Shown in pieces: positions 39,265-51,166 of a stretch of DNA of 64,000 nucleotides. The position numbers were made by a program, and so were the translations under genes. How positions within the stretch are numbered: the stretch's first letter is position 1; every line of letters begins with the position of its first letter. The DNA comes from Stichopus chloronotus (Eukaryota; Echinodermata; Holothuroidea; Aspidochirotida; Stichopodidae), in the NCBI GenBank assembly GCA_021234535.1, contig CM037830.1, forward strand, positions 6,856,170 through 6,920,169, given 5' to 3'. The notes beneath the pieces were generated by a model, which made no database searches, had not been told where the DNA came from, and saw only the letters and a list, made by a program, of their open reading frames with translations.

Positions 39265-42200
39265 AGTTGTTGTTTTACCCATGCATTAAACGATTTGAGG
39301 AGAATCCAAGCTCCACATAAGCTTCCACGGATCTCGGTTTATCTCTTACCTTGAAGGGAAAATAAAATAAATAAATACACATAACGTGATGAGTCCGCGG
39401 ATAAAATCAATACTGTAATATGGACGTCCTTATTTAGGCTCTTCCCTTCATCTCACCCCCCCCCCCACGCCATTCCCCACACTTACCTGTGGGTTCACTC
39501 AGATCCGAGCATAATACTGAATCTTTTTGGAACTTACATGGGAGTGACTGTTCTATTCGTCAAATAGGTTTTGTCATTAGATTTTATCTGCATAATGGCG
39601 TTATCTGGGGCTAACGCAAAACGTTAGACTCTTTTCACAAGTCAGTCTCTTTGGTTTTGTAAATATGTGCGCGTATGTGTGCATTCTTTCATCAACTAGT
39701 CATGTCCACATGTATGCATGAGCGTAAGCCGAAAAAAAAAAAAAAAAAACATGGGGAGAAAGACGTTATATTAATTTGATCAGTATTTACTCCTCTAAAA
39801 GAGCTTCAATGCAGTTGCATAATCAGCCTTCAATCGGGGTGGGGGCTGAAAGGGGCAAAGGGTTGAACTGAAGGTTGACAGTGATGATATCCTCTATGAG
39901 GCGAGATATTATCAGCTGGCGATTAGCGTAAGGAGAAAATTTTGGAATAAAAATGAAGTTCCTAGTCTCTCTGGCCTTGCAAATTTTAGCTGAGTATTAA
40001 TTATCTTTTACAACACAGGTTTGGAAACTGACACTTCCACTCCAAAAGTCTGATGTTACCATTTCTTCATTTTTTGACGTTTGTGATTTTCCGTAATTTT
40101 TCCCTTGCCCCTCTTGAGAAGTCCTAGTCCCATGTAAGCATGTATGTATGTATTAGGAAACAGAGAGCTGCATGTATCACGTCACCGAGTAATGCAAAAT
40201 AACGATGTCTTTGCTTAATTATTCATTTGGTTCATGTAACAAATGAGTTATACATCACTTCTTATATACATATCTCATGCATTCCATATTTATTTACTTC
40301 ATACCATTACACGGATCAACACCGAAATCACAGAAGTAATCATGCACTGTTCATGTAAGGAGCTGTTTAAATAACTACAAAGTATAAAATTACTGCGAAA
40401 AGTTACCTATCGTATCCGGTATATTGTATGATCTGCATTTTTATATCTCACGAATCACAAAGACGTATAGCTTAGAGCAAATGGTTTTTTATTTTCCATA
40501 ATAGAAGTCGCACATTCCAATGACGTGAAATCTTCATAATCTGCCATGAACCAGAAACAGTACCGTTCCCTTTTTCAGTTTGGTGCGTGCTTGATGGGTC
40601 TGTGATATAAGCTTCCCTGAAAACGTACTGAGCAGGTGGTAAATATTACTTCAGACTACTACATCTCTTTAGTCAGACAAATGTCGTAAAAATAATTAAC
40701 GTTGAACAGTTTTAATTGTTTTAATTAGAGAATTGATAAAGGATACATAAATTACGCTTTGTCGGATGGGGCCTCTTGCTTGAGTTTATTTAATAACTTC
40801 ACACTTTACAAAATTTATAGGACTCTTCCCCGTCCAAAGGTTAATTTTTACTGCTACATTCTTTATAGGAAATTTCGTCTCCCCTCTCTTTCAATTTGCT
40901 CTCTATTAGTATCGGCGACTGAATCCTCATCCGAAATGGCATTTATCTAAAATTTATGGCATTAAGTTGTTGGCACGCTACGTTAGCAAAGTTCTTCCAC
41001 TAGATCGGACTACGAGTTGTTAACTAAACAAAATGGTATACTCGACAAAAATTGTACACCTTTCATGGTTAAAGAAAGCGTGAAATGTACGCTTTAAGGT
41101 GATGATGCCAAACATTAAACAGCATTTCGTATTTTTAAAAATATTCTCCTAACAGTTTATTGTGACCTTGTGAGTGACTGCGGGTCTTACTATACACATG
41201 TTAGTAGTCTCATCTTTGCTCATCCGAACCAACTACGATCACAACAAAAGTGGAGGAATCTCAAATTTTACATGAAACCATTTATGCTAATGAGCGTAAT
41301 GGTAGTCATTTTAATTGAAACAAACCCAAATTAATTCTATATTCGACATTCAATATGTGACGTCAGCAACATTTTTTTACATTTTTAATCCTATTGGTTT
41401 GGCGAATACGAGCAACTCGAGAACCGGTATACTGAATCCTTGGATCTTCTTCTAATTCATTTTAATGTGTTCTTCTTTGAGCAATTGAATTGCAAAAGCG
41501 TAAGATATAATCATTTCCGTGTTGGCGTAAAGTATATGTAGGCCTCTATCGCCTTTTACAAGCGGGTCACCTTTCGTCAAGTTCTTTACGTCTCACGGCG
41601 TTTGATGACGTCAATCATACAATTTCATCTTCTATTTTTAATTCAAAATCTGAGATGAGTATGGGAAGCATTGAGAATCTTTGTAATGCTCCTCACTGTT
41701 AGTAAATATTATCTGGAGAATAATGTAGTAAAGTGCTTTGTTATTAAAGGTAAAATAATTTTGACACTCATGAACAACTCTTTCTTGGATTTCATACTTT
41801 TACATTAACTTTACGTTTTTACTTTTCAAGATAAAATTTTTAAGATTTTTTAGTTTGTGGGGGTTGTATCGATTAAGACCCTCCAAACTTTTCAAACGTT
41901 ACGAAGAAAAAAAACCTTACCCGGTAGGGAAAAGTTTGTTTTATTATGAGCTCTAATTACAGAGACTTGTTTTTGGAGAAATCAAGTATGTCCATTATTT
42001 CAAAACACTTTTGTCGAGCGCTCTTGCTAACGGGAGAACCTTTTAATACTACATTTTACTTATCGCATCGTTCTCATATATAATTAGGACAGGTTCGAAG
42101 GAAACCTGGTGAGAGATAAGACATTTTAGCTCCTGCTTTCTCGCATGTGTGAACGTCTTAACCGCAAGTTAGTCATCTATTACTTTATTACATTACATGC

Positions 42201-43373
42201 ACTTATTTCAGTGGAAGAAAGAGGGGGGGGGGGGGAGGATCATGAAAGTAATTCTTCTGAAAACTGATTTTGAATGGATATTTTGCGCTTCTACATAAAC
42301 AACGTCAGTATGTGAGACAATGTAGACTAGGTATATGCAGTGGATGACATATTGATCACTGAGTTTGAAAGAGCTCCCAAGAGTCACACATTTTAGCCGT
42401 TACACGTGCTCCTGTTAAGTAACAAATCTAATTACTTTGGAGCAAAAAATATATTTGATAAACATTGCCATAGCTTCTACTACAGAAGCAACAGTCCGTA
42501 ATGTTGATTACGTGTCAACTAGCCCCATCCTAATCCCAACAATACGATTACTTAAGTTGGCGTCATCAAAGAAATTAATCGTATTTAAACCACCTCCCCC
42601 CCCCCCAAAAAAAAAGGAAAGAAAGAAGAAGCTTGAACGTTATTCTGTATGGACTATATTAACTTCACATACATAGACAACTTCATTCAGTGTTCTCCGC
42701 AGGGGTTTTAGGGGGGCGACTCGTCCTGAGTGAAAAAATACCTGCCTTCCCCTGAAGTACGACCGTTCCCGCTTAAATAATCCCCTTATCATACCAAAGA
42801 TCCTCTCGGGCGAAAAGAAAAAAAAAGGGTTTCATTTAATGATACTTCCATTTCAAAACGGAGCAAGAAATCGTCTCTAAGTGGCATCATTTTGCATAAT
42901 TTCAATCATCAAAGTGTTCTGGAGGTGAGGTTCACCGCTCCCATCGAATTCGATCGTTATCCCATTGTCCCTAACGCATGTACCCCCATTCGGGGGCCAT
43001 AAAAATCTCTGAAGACCCACGACTTTATTGTCTGAGACATTGTTTAGCCAATTCGTAATTGATGAAATTACAAAACCAATCAGCTTTAATCATTTCTTTA
43101 ACTGTCTATTACGGTACAATTGTGGCGCTAAGTATTTAAACATATGGGAAGCTGGTACAAATGCTCATTTGTTTGGTGTTAATGTTCGCTTAATGTGTTA
43201 TGTATCTATGTATTTTATTGTCATTTTCATTTATTAAATGACGTTTTCCGTCCATGAACAATCGCGTTCATTGAAAAATAATTTCGTTTTCTTTCTGTAG
43301 TTGTCTTTAATCAAACCTTTGGGCGTTCCACATACCTCGGAGTTATAAGCTAGGATTCAATAAGTAGGCCTAC

Positions 43374-43612
43374 CTGGTACGGATACGGAACAAGGTATCC
43401 TCGTGCGATTGTGTTGTCCGGTTGCTGGAAATTTGTGATTCCACAAATGCGGATAGGCTGTGAACGAGTAACATTAACCTCGCATAAGCCTGGTCTTCAT
43501 GTTGAGCCATCCTTATGAAAAGTACCAACAGAGGTCTAATATTTGCTAAGCCATGATATTCATAGTATCGGGGCTGTTTGAGAGAATTTGGGAGACTACC
43601 CGTTAGCGGCAT
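43374..43612 (-). other. Exon-like segment, minus strand
   Basis: On the minus strand, acceptor gcgttacag precedes a 239-nt fully open segment starting ATGCCGCTAACG. It ends at donor CAG|gtaggc and encodes MPLTGSLPNSLKQPRYYEYH and about 59 more residues. An ATG-bearing segment with an excellent donor (43750-43792, MFYGKGMGYLLKMS|gtaagt) lies upstream on the same strand, but its phase does not join this frame. No family was recognised, so this may be chance. Confidence 0.2.
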
Positions 43613-43844
43613 CTGTAACGCACGACCTAAGCTGTGTGAAATTTCAAGGCTGATAATACACTCATGCATACAGAAAATACGTTAGGCTACACATGTACCG
43701 TTGATTTTCCTGTTCCCGTCACATTTTCAATGCGTCACTAGTTACTTACCAGACATTTTGAGTAAGTATCCCATTCCTTTGCCGTAAAACATACAGAGCT
43801 GCAGCTGTTACCTTACCAGTTCGATTAGCATTTTGATTTCTAAG

Positions 43845-43944
43845 ACACACAAATTGTGCTTTCCTTTCGACATTTTGAGTTTACGAAAATGGTCGCGACG
43901 TGAGTGCGCGTTGATGTAATGACGTCACAGCAACTGTTCATAGG
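43845..43944. promoter_or_regulatory. Promoter-like CpG-containing patch with CRE
   Basis: Local CpG density is high for this AT-rich window (tcgcgacgtgagtgcgcg), followed by TGACGTCA (43920-43927), a full CRE/ATF palindrome. Exon-like segments lead away on both strands, so a bidirectional start is possible. Inference only. Confidence 0.3.
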
Positions 43945-44825
43945 ATGCGGATAAAATCTAAATTTTCCCCGTCGATCTTTACATGTAGCCAACGAGTTTA
44001 CCGAATGTTGATCCGAAAGTACCCGGATCCGAAATCGGAAAACGCAACCGCACAGATGGAACTAGACGCTCTGAAACTCAACGTAAGCGATTTTCGCTGG
44101 TTACGTATCCGCATCCGTGTCCGTACGTGAGGAATCCGAGCTGTAATGTACTTATTTGGATTTTTTAAAATTAAACCGATATGTCTCCAGTCTGTTTCTA
44201 CCTTTAATCGTCCTACTTCAAACACTTGTATTCGAAAATTAATGTCATTGATAGGTTATAACAAAGATGAAATAAAATTAATATTTGTTTTTCAAGTCGA
44301 TAAATTACAAAATGTTTGTTGTCCTTGTTTTGTGTATCCTGACTCCTCCAACATCGAAAGAAAAATGCCATAAATGTGTAAAATAATATAAATAATCATT
44401 CTCTTTGTAGTACGCAGTTACTGACGGAGGAACGGGGGACTTAATGGTACGTGCATAAATGATGCATAATCCAATATGATTCTTGTGTCATGTCAACCCA
44501 TCTGATAAGGTGTATATAAGAGGTTTTCATCAACTGATTTTTTTTCTTCATTAACTGAGAAATTGCAGACATGAGACTCTTTCAACTATTGTTACAAGCA
44601 GCATAAAACACCGTTTCCCGTCATCGGGGCAGGGCACATGCAAAGCCAAAAATTTTCTTTTGCGCTCGGCGCAATCTGAGGTTGGTACTCCGTTTAGTTC
44701 TGCTAGCGTTTGTATATAGTTAAAGCTTCATTTAATGTTCGTAACTTACTTGGGGGTTATCTCTTTTGCAGTGGTTATTATGTGCATTTCCAGCCCTTAA
44801 AAGGTATTCAATTCACAAAATATAA
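43945..44825 (+). CDS. Candidate three-exon short gene (43945-44082, 44411-44446, 44772-44825)
   Basis: Exon 1 (start 43945, or ATG at 44005) ends aactcaac|gtaagc, phase 0. Exon 2 is a 36-nt microexon between ttctctttgtag and gtacgt, phase 0 at both ends (YAVTDGGTGDLM). Exon 3 follows tctcttttgcag and reads WLLCAFPALKRYSIHKI to a stop at 44823-44825. It may instead leave at gtattc after 44803. The joined peptide is about 75 residues (about 55 from the second ATG) and was not recognised. Three consecutive sites with matching phase are suggestive, but no homology supports this. Confidence 0.25.
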
Positions 44826-45490
44826 TGTTATTAAACAAACTAAGAGATTCTGAACATCTGACACACAACAGAAGCACCAATAATGGTGTAATTAGCGACC
44901 CAAATCACTTATTGCAATCTGTCACCAACCAATATACTTCGAATTGAGCAAAGTTCTGTTACCTCTTAAAAGTTTGTACATTGCCACAAGGGCTATGTGT
45001 TAAAAAAGTTGTACTTGTATAGCAAAATTCGGTAAAATGACGTTTTTTTGGATTGTTGTGATTTGTGTCCTTAACTGGTTCTTTCGAAATGAGGCAAATT
45101 TCTCCATAATAATAGAAAAATATCGAAAATCAGATCATCTCATTTACATCTGTTTAAAGGTTTTCTGTGAATTTGGTGAAAATTAATTGCAAACGAGGGA
45201 AGAAAGTGAGAAATTAACCTGTTGGTGTCCAAAATCAAGGTTACTGTATTTTCCCACTCTCGTTGCTTTCCACAAGAATCACTGTAATGTTGTTACATAA
45301 TGTAACCTTCAACCATCATCTCGCACGCAGCAGGCCGCTTGATTGAGCAGTCCGTTGCACTGTGTAAGTACAGACAAGAACCACTGACTTAAGCAGCAGA
45401 TGTTTTCAGTTGTAATAGAGGTCGGTAGCTACAACAATGGACTGTAAGAAAGAACATCGTATAACCTAATAACATCATGCCAGAGGAAAT

Positions 45491-45694
45491 AAGAGACGGA
45501 AAACTCTGAGACAATATGAGAGAGTTGGGCAAGTTTAGCCTAATTAAAATAAAACTCACTTCGTTTCATTATTCCAAAGCTTTTGAGTGAATAAGAGGGG
45601 CAAGACACTGAGACAACACTGAGGGACTTGGAAAAGTTTAGCTTAGTTAAAATAAAACTCACTTCGTTTCCTCATTCCAAAGCTTTTGATGTAA
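45491..45694 (+). repeat. 102-bp tandem duplication
   Basis: Units begin at 45491 and 45593. The second half of each is almost the same (aaaataaaactcacttcgtt, then ccaaagcttttga). The first half is more diverged (ctgagacaa shared). Confidence 0.88.
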
Positions 45695-46205
45695 TGGAAA
45701 CTAAGCCGTCTCTAGTTGAAGTTTGCGTCACTGATGCTTTAGTAATTATAAAGAATTATTCACACCCAACTCCTGTTCATAAGCATACTACAATTTCTCA
45801 CATTTTCAGTAGCTGTAGGAATAAATGCTTGACTAATGGGACTAAATAAAGGCATTGACATGACAAATTGGCGTTGACAATAGTTCCTTCAAACTGGCAA
45901 CAAAAAAATTCTTTCAATTCAATGAGCATCTTTGAGATCTTGTTTATAAAATCTCACTATGTCTATGTTGTTGCGATAAAACAAATGAATGAAATGAAAC
46001 TTTCTAAGGCTTCGATCGTGTGTTTATGCTTACATGAACATCATCATTATTGATTGTTTAATTACTTTGATCATTCGTTCATCAAAATATTACCCCCAAA
46101 AGATATGGAAAGTGGACAAAGGATAACTATGCAAATTCAGTGTGTCCCCAGTGATACAGTTTACTCTCACAAATCAAGTGCGCAGAGCTGTAGTATTTAT
46201 TGTGT

Positions 46206-46796
46206 AGCAGCATAATTAAAGGATGATCAACACTGGACTGTGTATTAAAGTCAGGATAATGCACGATCTGGTATTAATGGAAGCAGCTGTAGCATTGACC
46301 CCCTAAAGTGCATTATTCCACAGTTAACACGCAGGTCCAATCTTTTGAAATCGACAAAGAAGAAATCCCTATTACGGTAGTCTACATCAAAGTTCTTTAC
46401 CATCTGCTGAATAAGCTTTCACGAGACACAATTCTGAAACTTAGAGACCTAATACTAGGTAAGAAGGCTTACCACAGACAATATCACTGTCTTGTCCTTA
46501 CGTATATTTATTTATATTTTATATTTACGTACATTCACTTTTCACTTTTCAGAAGCCTTATATATTGTAGGCCCTAGGTCTACGGCTACAGACTTCAGGT
46601 CGAAAGTATTTCACTATTCCTATCGTATTGTGTAAGATGGTAGACAACGAAACACTGCCGATCTACGGTTTTATTGCATTAATCCACAGGTGATGCTACC
46701 GTGGTTTATCCTCGTGGTTCATAGGTAGGATAACCCGCGGTCACCTGACTGAAATAGGCGAGTAAGAGTTGAGGATTCTTCCCAGGTATATATGAA
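46206..46796 (+). repeat. Dispersed repeat family C, short copy
   Basis: Same orientation and order of matching blocks as 37731-39264 but about 0.94 kb shorter. It is probably an internally deleted copy, or the long copy has an insertion. No transposase-like frame was recognised in either copy. Confidence 0.8.
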
Positions 46797-48404
46797 CAGT
46801 GATTTGTCACCATCTTGACGTAATATCACGATTACAGCGATACCATGTGCACAGTAACTATACATGTCTTCTTAACAACACAAACTCGTAATATTGTTAC
46901 AGTCTACCATATCATGCCACTTCACGAAAAATTCTGAGCACACTATATTGGACAAAACATCGCATCTCAGAGGTACCATTATATTCTTGCCTGACTATTG
47001 TAGAGCTTGTTAAATGCATAATGCTTTGCATGTCAGTGTCTCTCCTTTGTGACGGTCAGGTAAGCCTAAGGTTGTACTTAAGTGTGATAACTTTGCCGTT
47101 AGGCTGTTAAAATTCATCGGTAGACACCTGACAGGCAAAGTGCGCTGCTGTGGTTTAGCTTTATAATTACATCAGTTGTCTCAATTATAAGGTTCTAAGC
47201 TTTCCAATACGCTTCAGATCAATGACTTGATTATATTCCATTAAACGAATCTTCTTTTTGAGGTTATTTCGCCATAATTAAAGTTCTTTAGTATGTGGTG
47301 TGTATGAAAAACCATGTTTAGCCTAAGTTCCGATCAATAATATCTCTCTTTTGCATTATCTCCGAAACCGGATGTCAACCACTCGGAGTTTGCAAACCCT
47401 GAACTGTAGCCTCAAGCTGGGATTGCTCACTTAAAATTGCTAGTAAGCCTGCGATACGTACAACAAGCAACCTTACTGATTGAACGTTGTTCAGATGAAT
47501 TATAACAATAAAAATCGCCAGTCATTTTGTACATGATAACTTGTTTGCTTGCTTCAACTTCCTTAGCGAGCAAACAGTCAATTGCAAGGTTAAATCTTAT
47601 TAGAAAGTAAAACTACTAGAACGAAAATAACTTTATGATAACAACTTAATGACAAGTTTTTCCAGCCGCTTACTTCCGTCTATAAAGTGAAACATCAGTA
47701 TACAAGCAAACGTTTGTACACAAACGCAAGTACATGAACATTACCGGCCAAGGTCATCAAGAGGATTTAAAGCCCGAAGAGACCATTGAAACAGGGACAT
47801 ATCATTATTAATATGACATTACATTAGAGAAAGGAAAGTAAGTCGCAAAATTCTTGACGTGTTTGGATAAAAGCTCAGCTGATTAATTCATGCTCATGCT
47901 GGTATAATCAGGTTTGAATATGGCTAAGATTTTGTGAATTACTTGCACTGCATATAAGCAAACAGTGACGATAAAGAGTAAAGATGCAGCAAATGTGAAC
48001 AGTAGTATGTACAAGGAACGAATCCCCCCCCCCCCCCTGATAAGAAACAAATAACAACATTTAAAAATACTGATCACTAAAAACATGGAAGAACTCTGCA
48101 ATAAGAATGTGTGTAATCATTCCGACATTAAAATAATCTACTTGCGCCTTTAAGCAAGAAAGATTAAAAACGCATTGTTTTACACAAGTAATTGATGAGT
48201 TCTAAACCAGTGTCAGGAGATTTTAAATGAGATTCCAGGTTCCAGTAGGTGTCGAGAGGAGAGACTGTTCCAACTAAAAGGTGGCATTTGGAGCGGTCTA
48301 AGATCGGAGAAGTTTGCCCTAAGATGCTGCTAATTCTGCTATCACAAAAGTTAGTTTATAAACGTTGAGGGTACGTGGCGGAGGTTGCAGATGGCATCCC
48401 TTAA

Positions 48405-48716
48405 GGGAAAGAAGGCGTTTATTTTACTGAACACAATTATATTCTTAAAGCCAATGTTTGTGGAAATAGAAGAACAGATCATGCAAAATAAGGAAGGAGA
48501 GTCACCTTCTTTTCTTTTCCCTCAGACAGAAATGTAGTAATTTGTTGCTCAACAATAATTTGTTCATCCAAACTTTCCAAAATTAAAACGATGCATCTTC
48601 CTTAATCACCACATACATAATGTTTTGAAGAGATTAAGATGAAGAGTTTTGAAGAGATGCAGATGTTTACTGATGAGACTGAATGGTTCAACAATGATTA
48701 AAGCTATTTTCTTAGT
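48405..48716 (+). repeat. Dispersed repeat family B, single copy
   Basis: Matches the 19383-19930 units in order: gcgttt, aa-ccaatgtttgtg, agtcaccttcttt, cagacagaaatgtagtaattt, gttcatccaaactttc, gatgcatctt, and a clear shared end ggttcaacaatga-aaagctatttt. Confidence 0.7.
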
Positions 48717-49757
48717 AAGTCGTATTGATGTATTCTATTCTCTATTTCCCATGACAAAAATGGGTGTTTTCCCTTCCTTCCCCCTGCATCCACTGTGATC
48801 ATTGTTTACATGTTTCATGGATCAGCCGTGAAACCCTTTGCGTAAGTATGTTGTATCGCTGTGAGGTAATTTTTCGACGAAGTGGAAGTCGAGGATGATA
48901 GATAGCGAGAGATGCAAAAACTGCAATTGTTATTATTGGTATATACTTAGTAATTATCAAGTTGATTGTTTTCTACTTTTCTCTCCTCTTCCCCACGTGA
49001 TAAATCGTAATCTGTCGACGAAGTGAAGATCACAAAGCATAACATGACAGGACTCTGCAAGGCGTTTCGTTTTTTTCCCTTTCTTTCTTCTCAATGTGTC
49101 AAAAATAAAGTTACGGAAAATTTGGGATAATTGAGATTAGCAACATATATACGGTGTTCATGTATCAATTAAACTTAATGTGACAGTGTATCCTCTGTCC
49201 TTTAGAGAAATTCGTGCTTACGTAATACTGCTTTAAAGGTGGCATCGAGAGAGGTGTTAGTTTGTGATTAGAACAAATAGATTGTCAACATCCTTACGTA
49301 ACCTTGGGGAGCTTACTCTGGTGATCTCCATTACAACGAATAAGTGCTTGTGGCGAACGATCTCAACAATGAAGATGTCCATGCCATCGTGAAAACATCT
49401 TACGTAGATAAATCCTCTTGATCATTTATAGAACTGTGAACAATTCAGTAAAATATATGCATTTGCGATAAAACGCACTTAATGTGGTCCAGAAGGAATG
49501 CATTGACTGTAAAGAAGGTGATAAGTTGCCAAAATCGTATTACATATTCGAATGTCCTACTTCGTAACTGTAATGCAGGAACTAATTTAATTCAGCAAAA
49601 GAGTGATAGACGGTGAGGAGATAATGGAATTGTAACCCTTGCATTCCTACGCAACTCAGGTTATCTGGGTGCTGTGCATTTGCTGAACTGATTGCTCGAC
49701 ATGCCTAAAGAAGATATTATGACATTTAATTAAACGTACTTGATCGTGTTATGAAAT

Positions 49758-49965
49758 TTCATGTGACGTCAGTTTCTTCTTGGTAACGCTCTGCAAACGT
49801 TACTAGTGTACGATATGATCTTCGTACGTACTCGTGAGTAATACTATTATCATTGTACGGCAGTTCATATACACACGAGCTGTTTCATCGCTACGCGCAT
49901 ATGGAGTGACCGTAAACTAGTGACGTTTTCAGAAAGTTATCCAGCAAAGACTGACGTCACATGAA
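49758..49965. mobile_element. Foldback MITE-like element, 208 bp
   Basis: Terminal inverted repeats of 16 bp match perfectly (right end ACTGACGTCACATGAA at 49950-49965, and its reverse complement at 49758-49773). The arms continue inward with imperfect pairing (aacgctctgcaaacgttact against aactttctgaaaacgtcact, then agtgtacg/agtttacg). There is no coding capacity. I could not define a clear target-site duplication. Confidence 0.65.
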
Positions 49966-50149
49966 TTCTTAATAAGACGACCAATCACCTTTAAATGTCT
50001 TACTTATAAGGTTATTCGTTTTGTTTATTGAGCCAGACAAAGTAAACTTCTGCAACTGTAAAAAGGAAAAGAAATGCTGAAGTTGATTTACCAAAATAAG
50101 ACACCTGTACAGGTAAAATGCTGGATTTATACTTTTTACTATCAATAAG

Positions 50150-50603
50150 AATTTAATCAGTACGATTGGACTCCGATGGCAAGAGTAGAATAAAGAAAAG
50201 GTAAACGATAAGACAAGATCTCCGGAAGTTCCTGGTATACCGCGCCATCCAGACGTGTTAATCAGCAAACTTACTGACCGCCAAACCTACTTCTTGGAAC
50301 ATGAGGCAGTTGGTAACCTTTACCTCTATTCTGTATATGATCAAACCTACGAAAGATGTTATTTCCTTGTATTTATTTGCTTGATTCCGCTTGATCAGTC
50401 GGCATATTGGATGGAAGGACGGACTCCGTTCTACGGCTTCATATATGTAAAAATGTCATCAAAATTGACAAATTTCGGCCGGTAGATGAAAGAGAACTTG
50501 ACGTATACCCCGAGAGCACATTAGAGAATTTAGTTCAGAGAGTTAGTAAAATTATTGCCGTGGATATTGAGGTCCTATTTTTACATTTTTGCAATCAAAC
50601 ATG
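50150..50603 (+). other. Protein-like open segments in two overlapping frames
   Basis: One frame is open from about 50188 to 50485 (…SPEVPGIPRHPDVLISKLTD…, ending at TAG). The other frame is open to 50603 and includes KFRPVDERELDVYPESTLEN. They overlap between 50407 and 50485. It could be a decayed exon with a frameshift or simply chance. No family was recognised. Confidence 0.15.
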
Positions 50604-51045
50604 AATATGAAGAATAATCCTAGACAAAAGAGTCATGTAATCAGTTCAAAAATAAAAAATAAAAGGAACAAGTTTTCGAAGACTTGCGGGGCTCGCTATT
50701 TTCCTCTATAAATGTTGTTACATCATTGCTCAGTTTAAATATATTCACAGAAAATGTTGGGAATTTTGTGGACTGGGAATTGCAGAAGTAATGTTCACGA
50801 AAGTTTATTATTCTACGCTATAAAGTTCGACCTACCTGCTCTGGTCATCTGCAGGAAAAGGATTTGAGGTCTCGGTTTGATAAGTTTAGAACTGAAGGTG
50901 AGTGAAGCTCCAATGATCGTAGACATTTAAAAAAAAAACTGACAGTCAAACCAAAAAACAAAATTGAAAAACAAAACCCTGAGAAACTACTGCCATGCAA
51001 AATATGGTATGATGTTGATGGACCATGTTTACTACATATGTGTAG

Positions 51046-51166
51046 ATTACGCTTTGGATTGGCAAGTCCTACATCCCCTCACCCTCCAAGATGCCCCCCT
51101 CCCTCCACCTAGACCCTCACCGGTTTGGCCTCCCGTATACGACAAAGTGTATAATTTTCACAAACC
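51046..51166 (+). other. Exon-like segment
   Basis: Acceptor acatatgtgtag and a near-consensus donor (aaacc|gtaagt) flank a 121-nt open segment encoding YALDWQVLHPLTLQDAPLPP and then a Pro/Tyr-rich stretch ending VYNFHKP. It would enter in phase 1 and leave in phase 2. No partner exon was identified. Confidence 0.2.

Larger units (their letters stand above)
36221..43840. other. Region without a supported gene
   Basis: It contains the long copy of dispersed repeat family C (37731-39264), poly(C)/poly(G) runs (39456-39466, 42223-42235, 42596-42606), an A-run (39732-39749) and TGACGTCA at 41358 and 41606. One minus-strand exon-like segment (43374-43612) is listed separately. Confidence 0.5.
44826..49757. 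other. Region without a supported gene
   Basis: It holds a 102-bp tandem duplication (45491-45694), the short copy of family C (46206-46796), a poly(C) run (48024-48037) and one copy of family B (48405-48716). Nothing coding was recognised. Confidence 0.5.

Noticed and set aside
43377..44126. 12-bp inverted termini (gtacggatacgg and ccgtgtccgtac) suggesting a 750-bp transposon
   Set aside because: One mismatch in 12, no extended arm similarity and no target duplication. Several related cggat/atccg words occur locally, so chance is likely.
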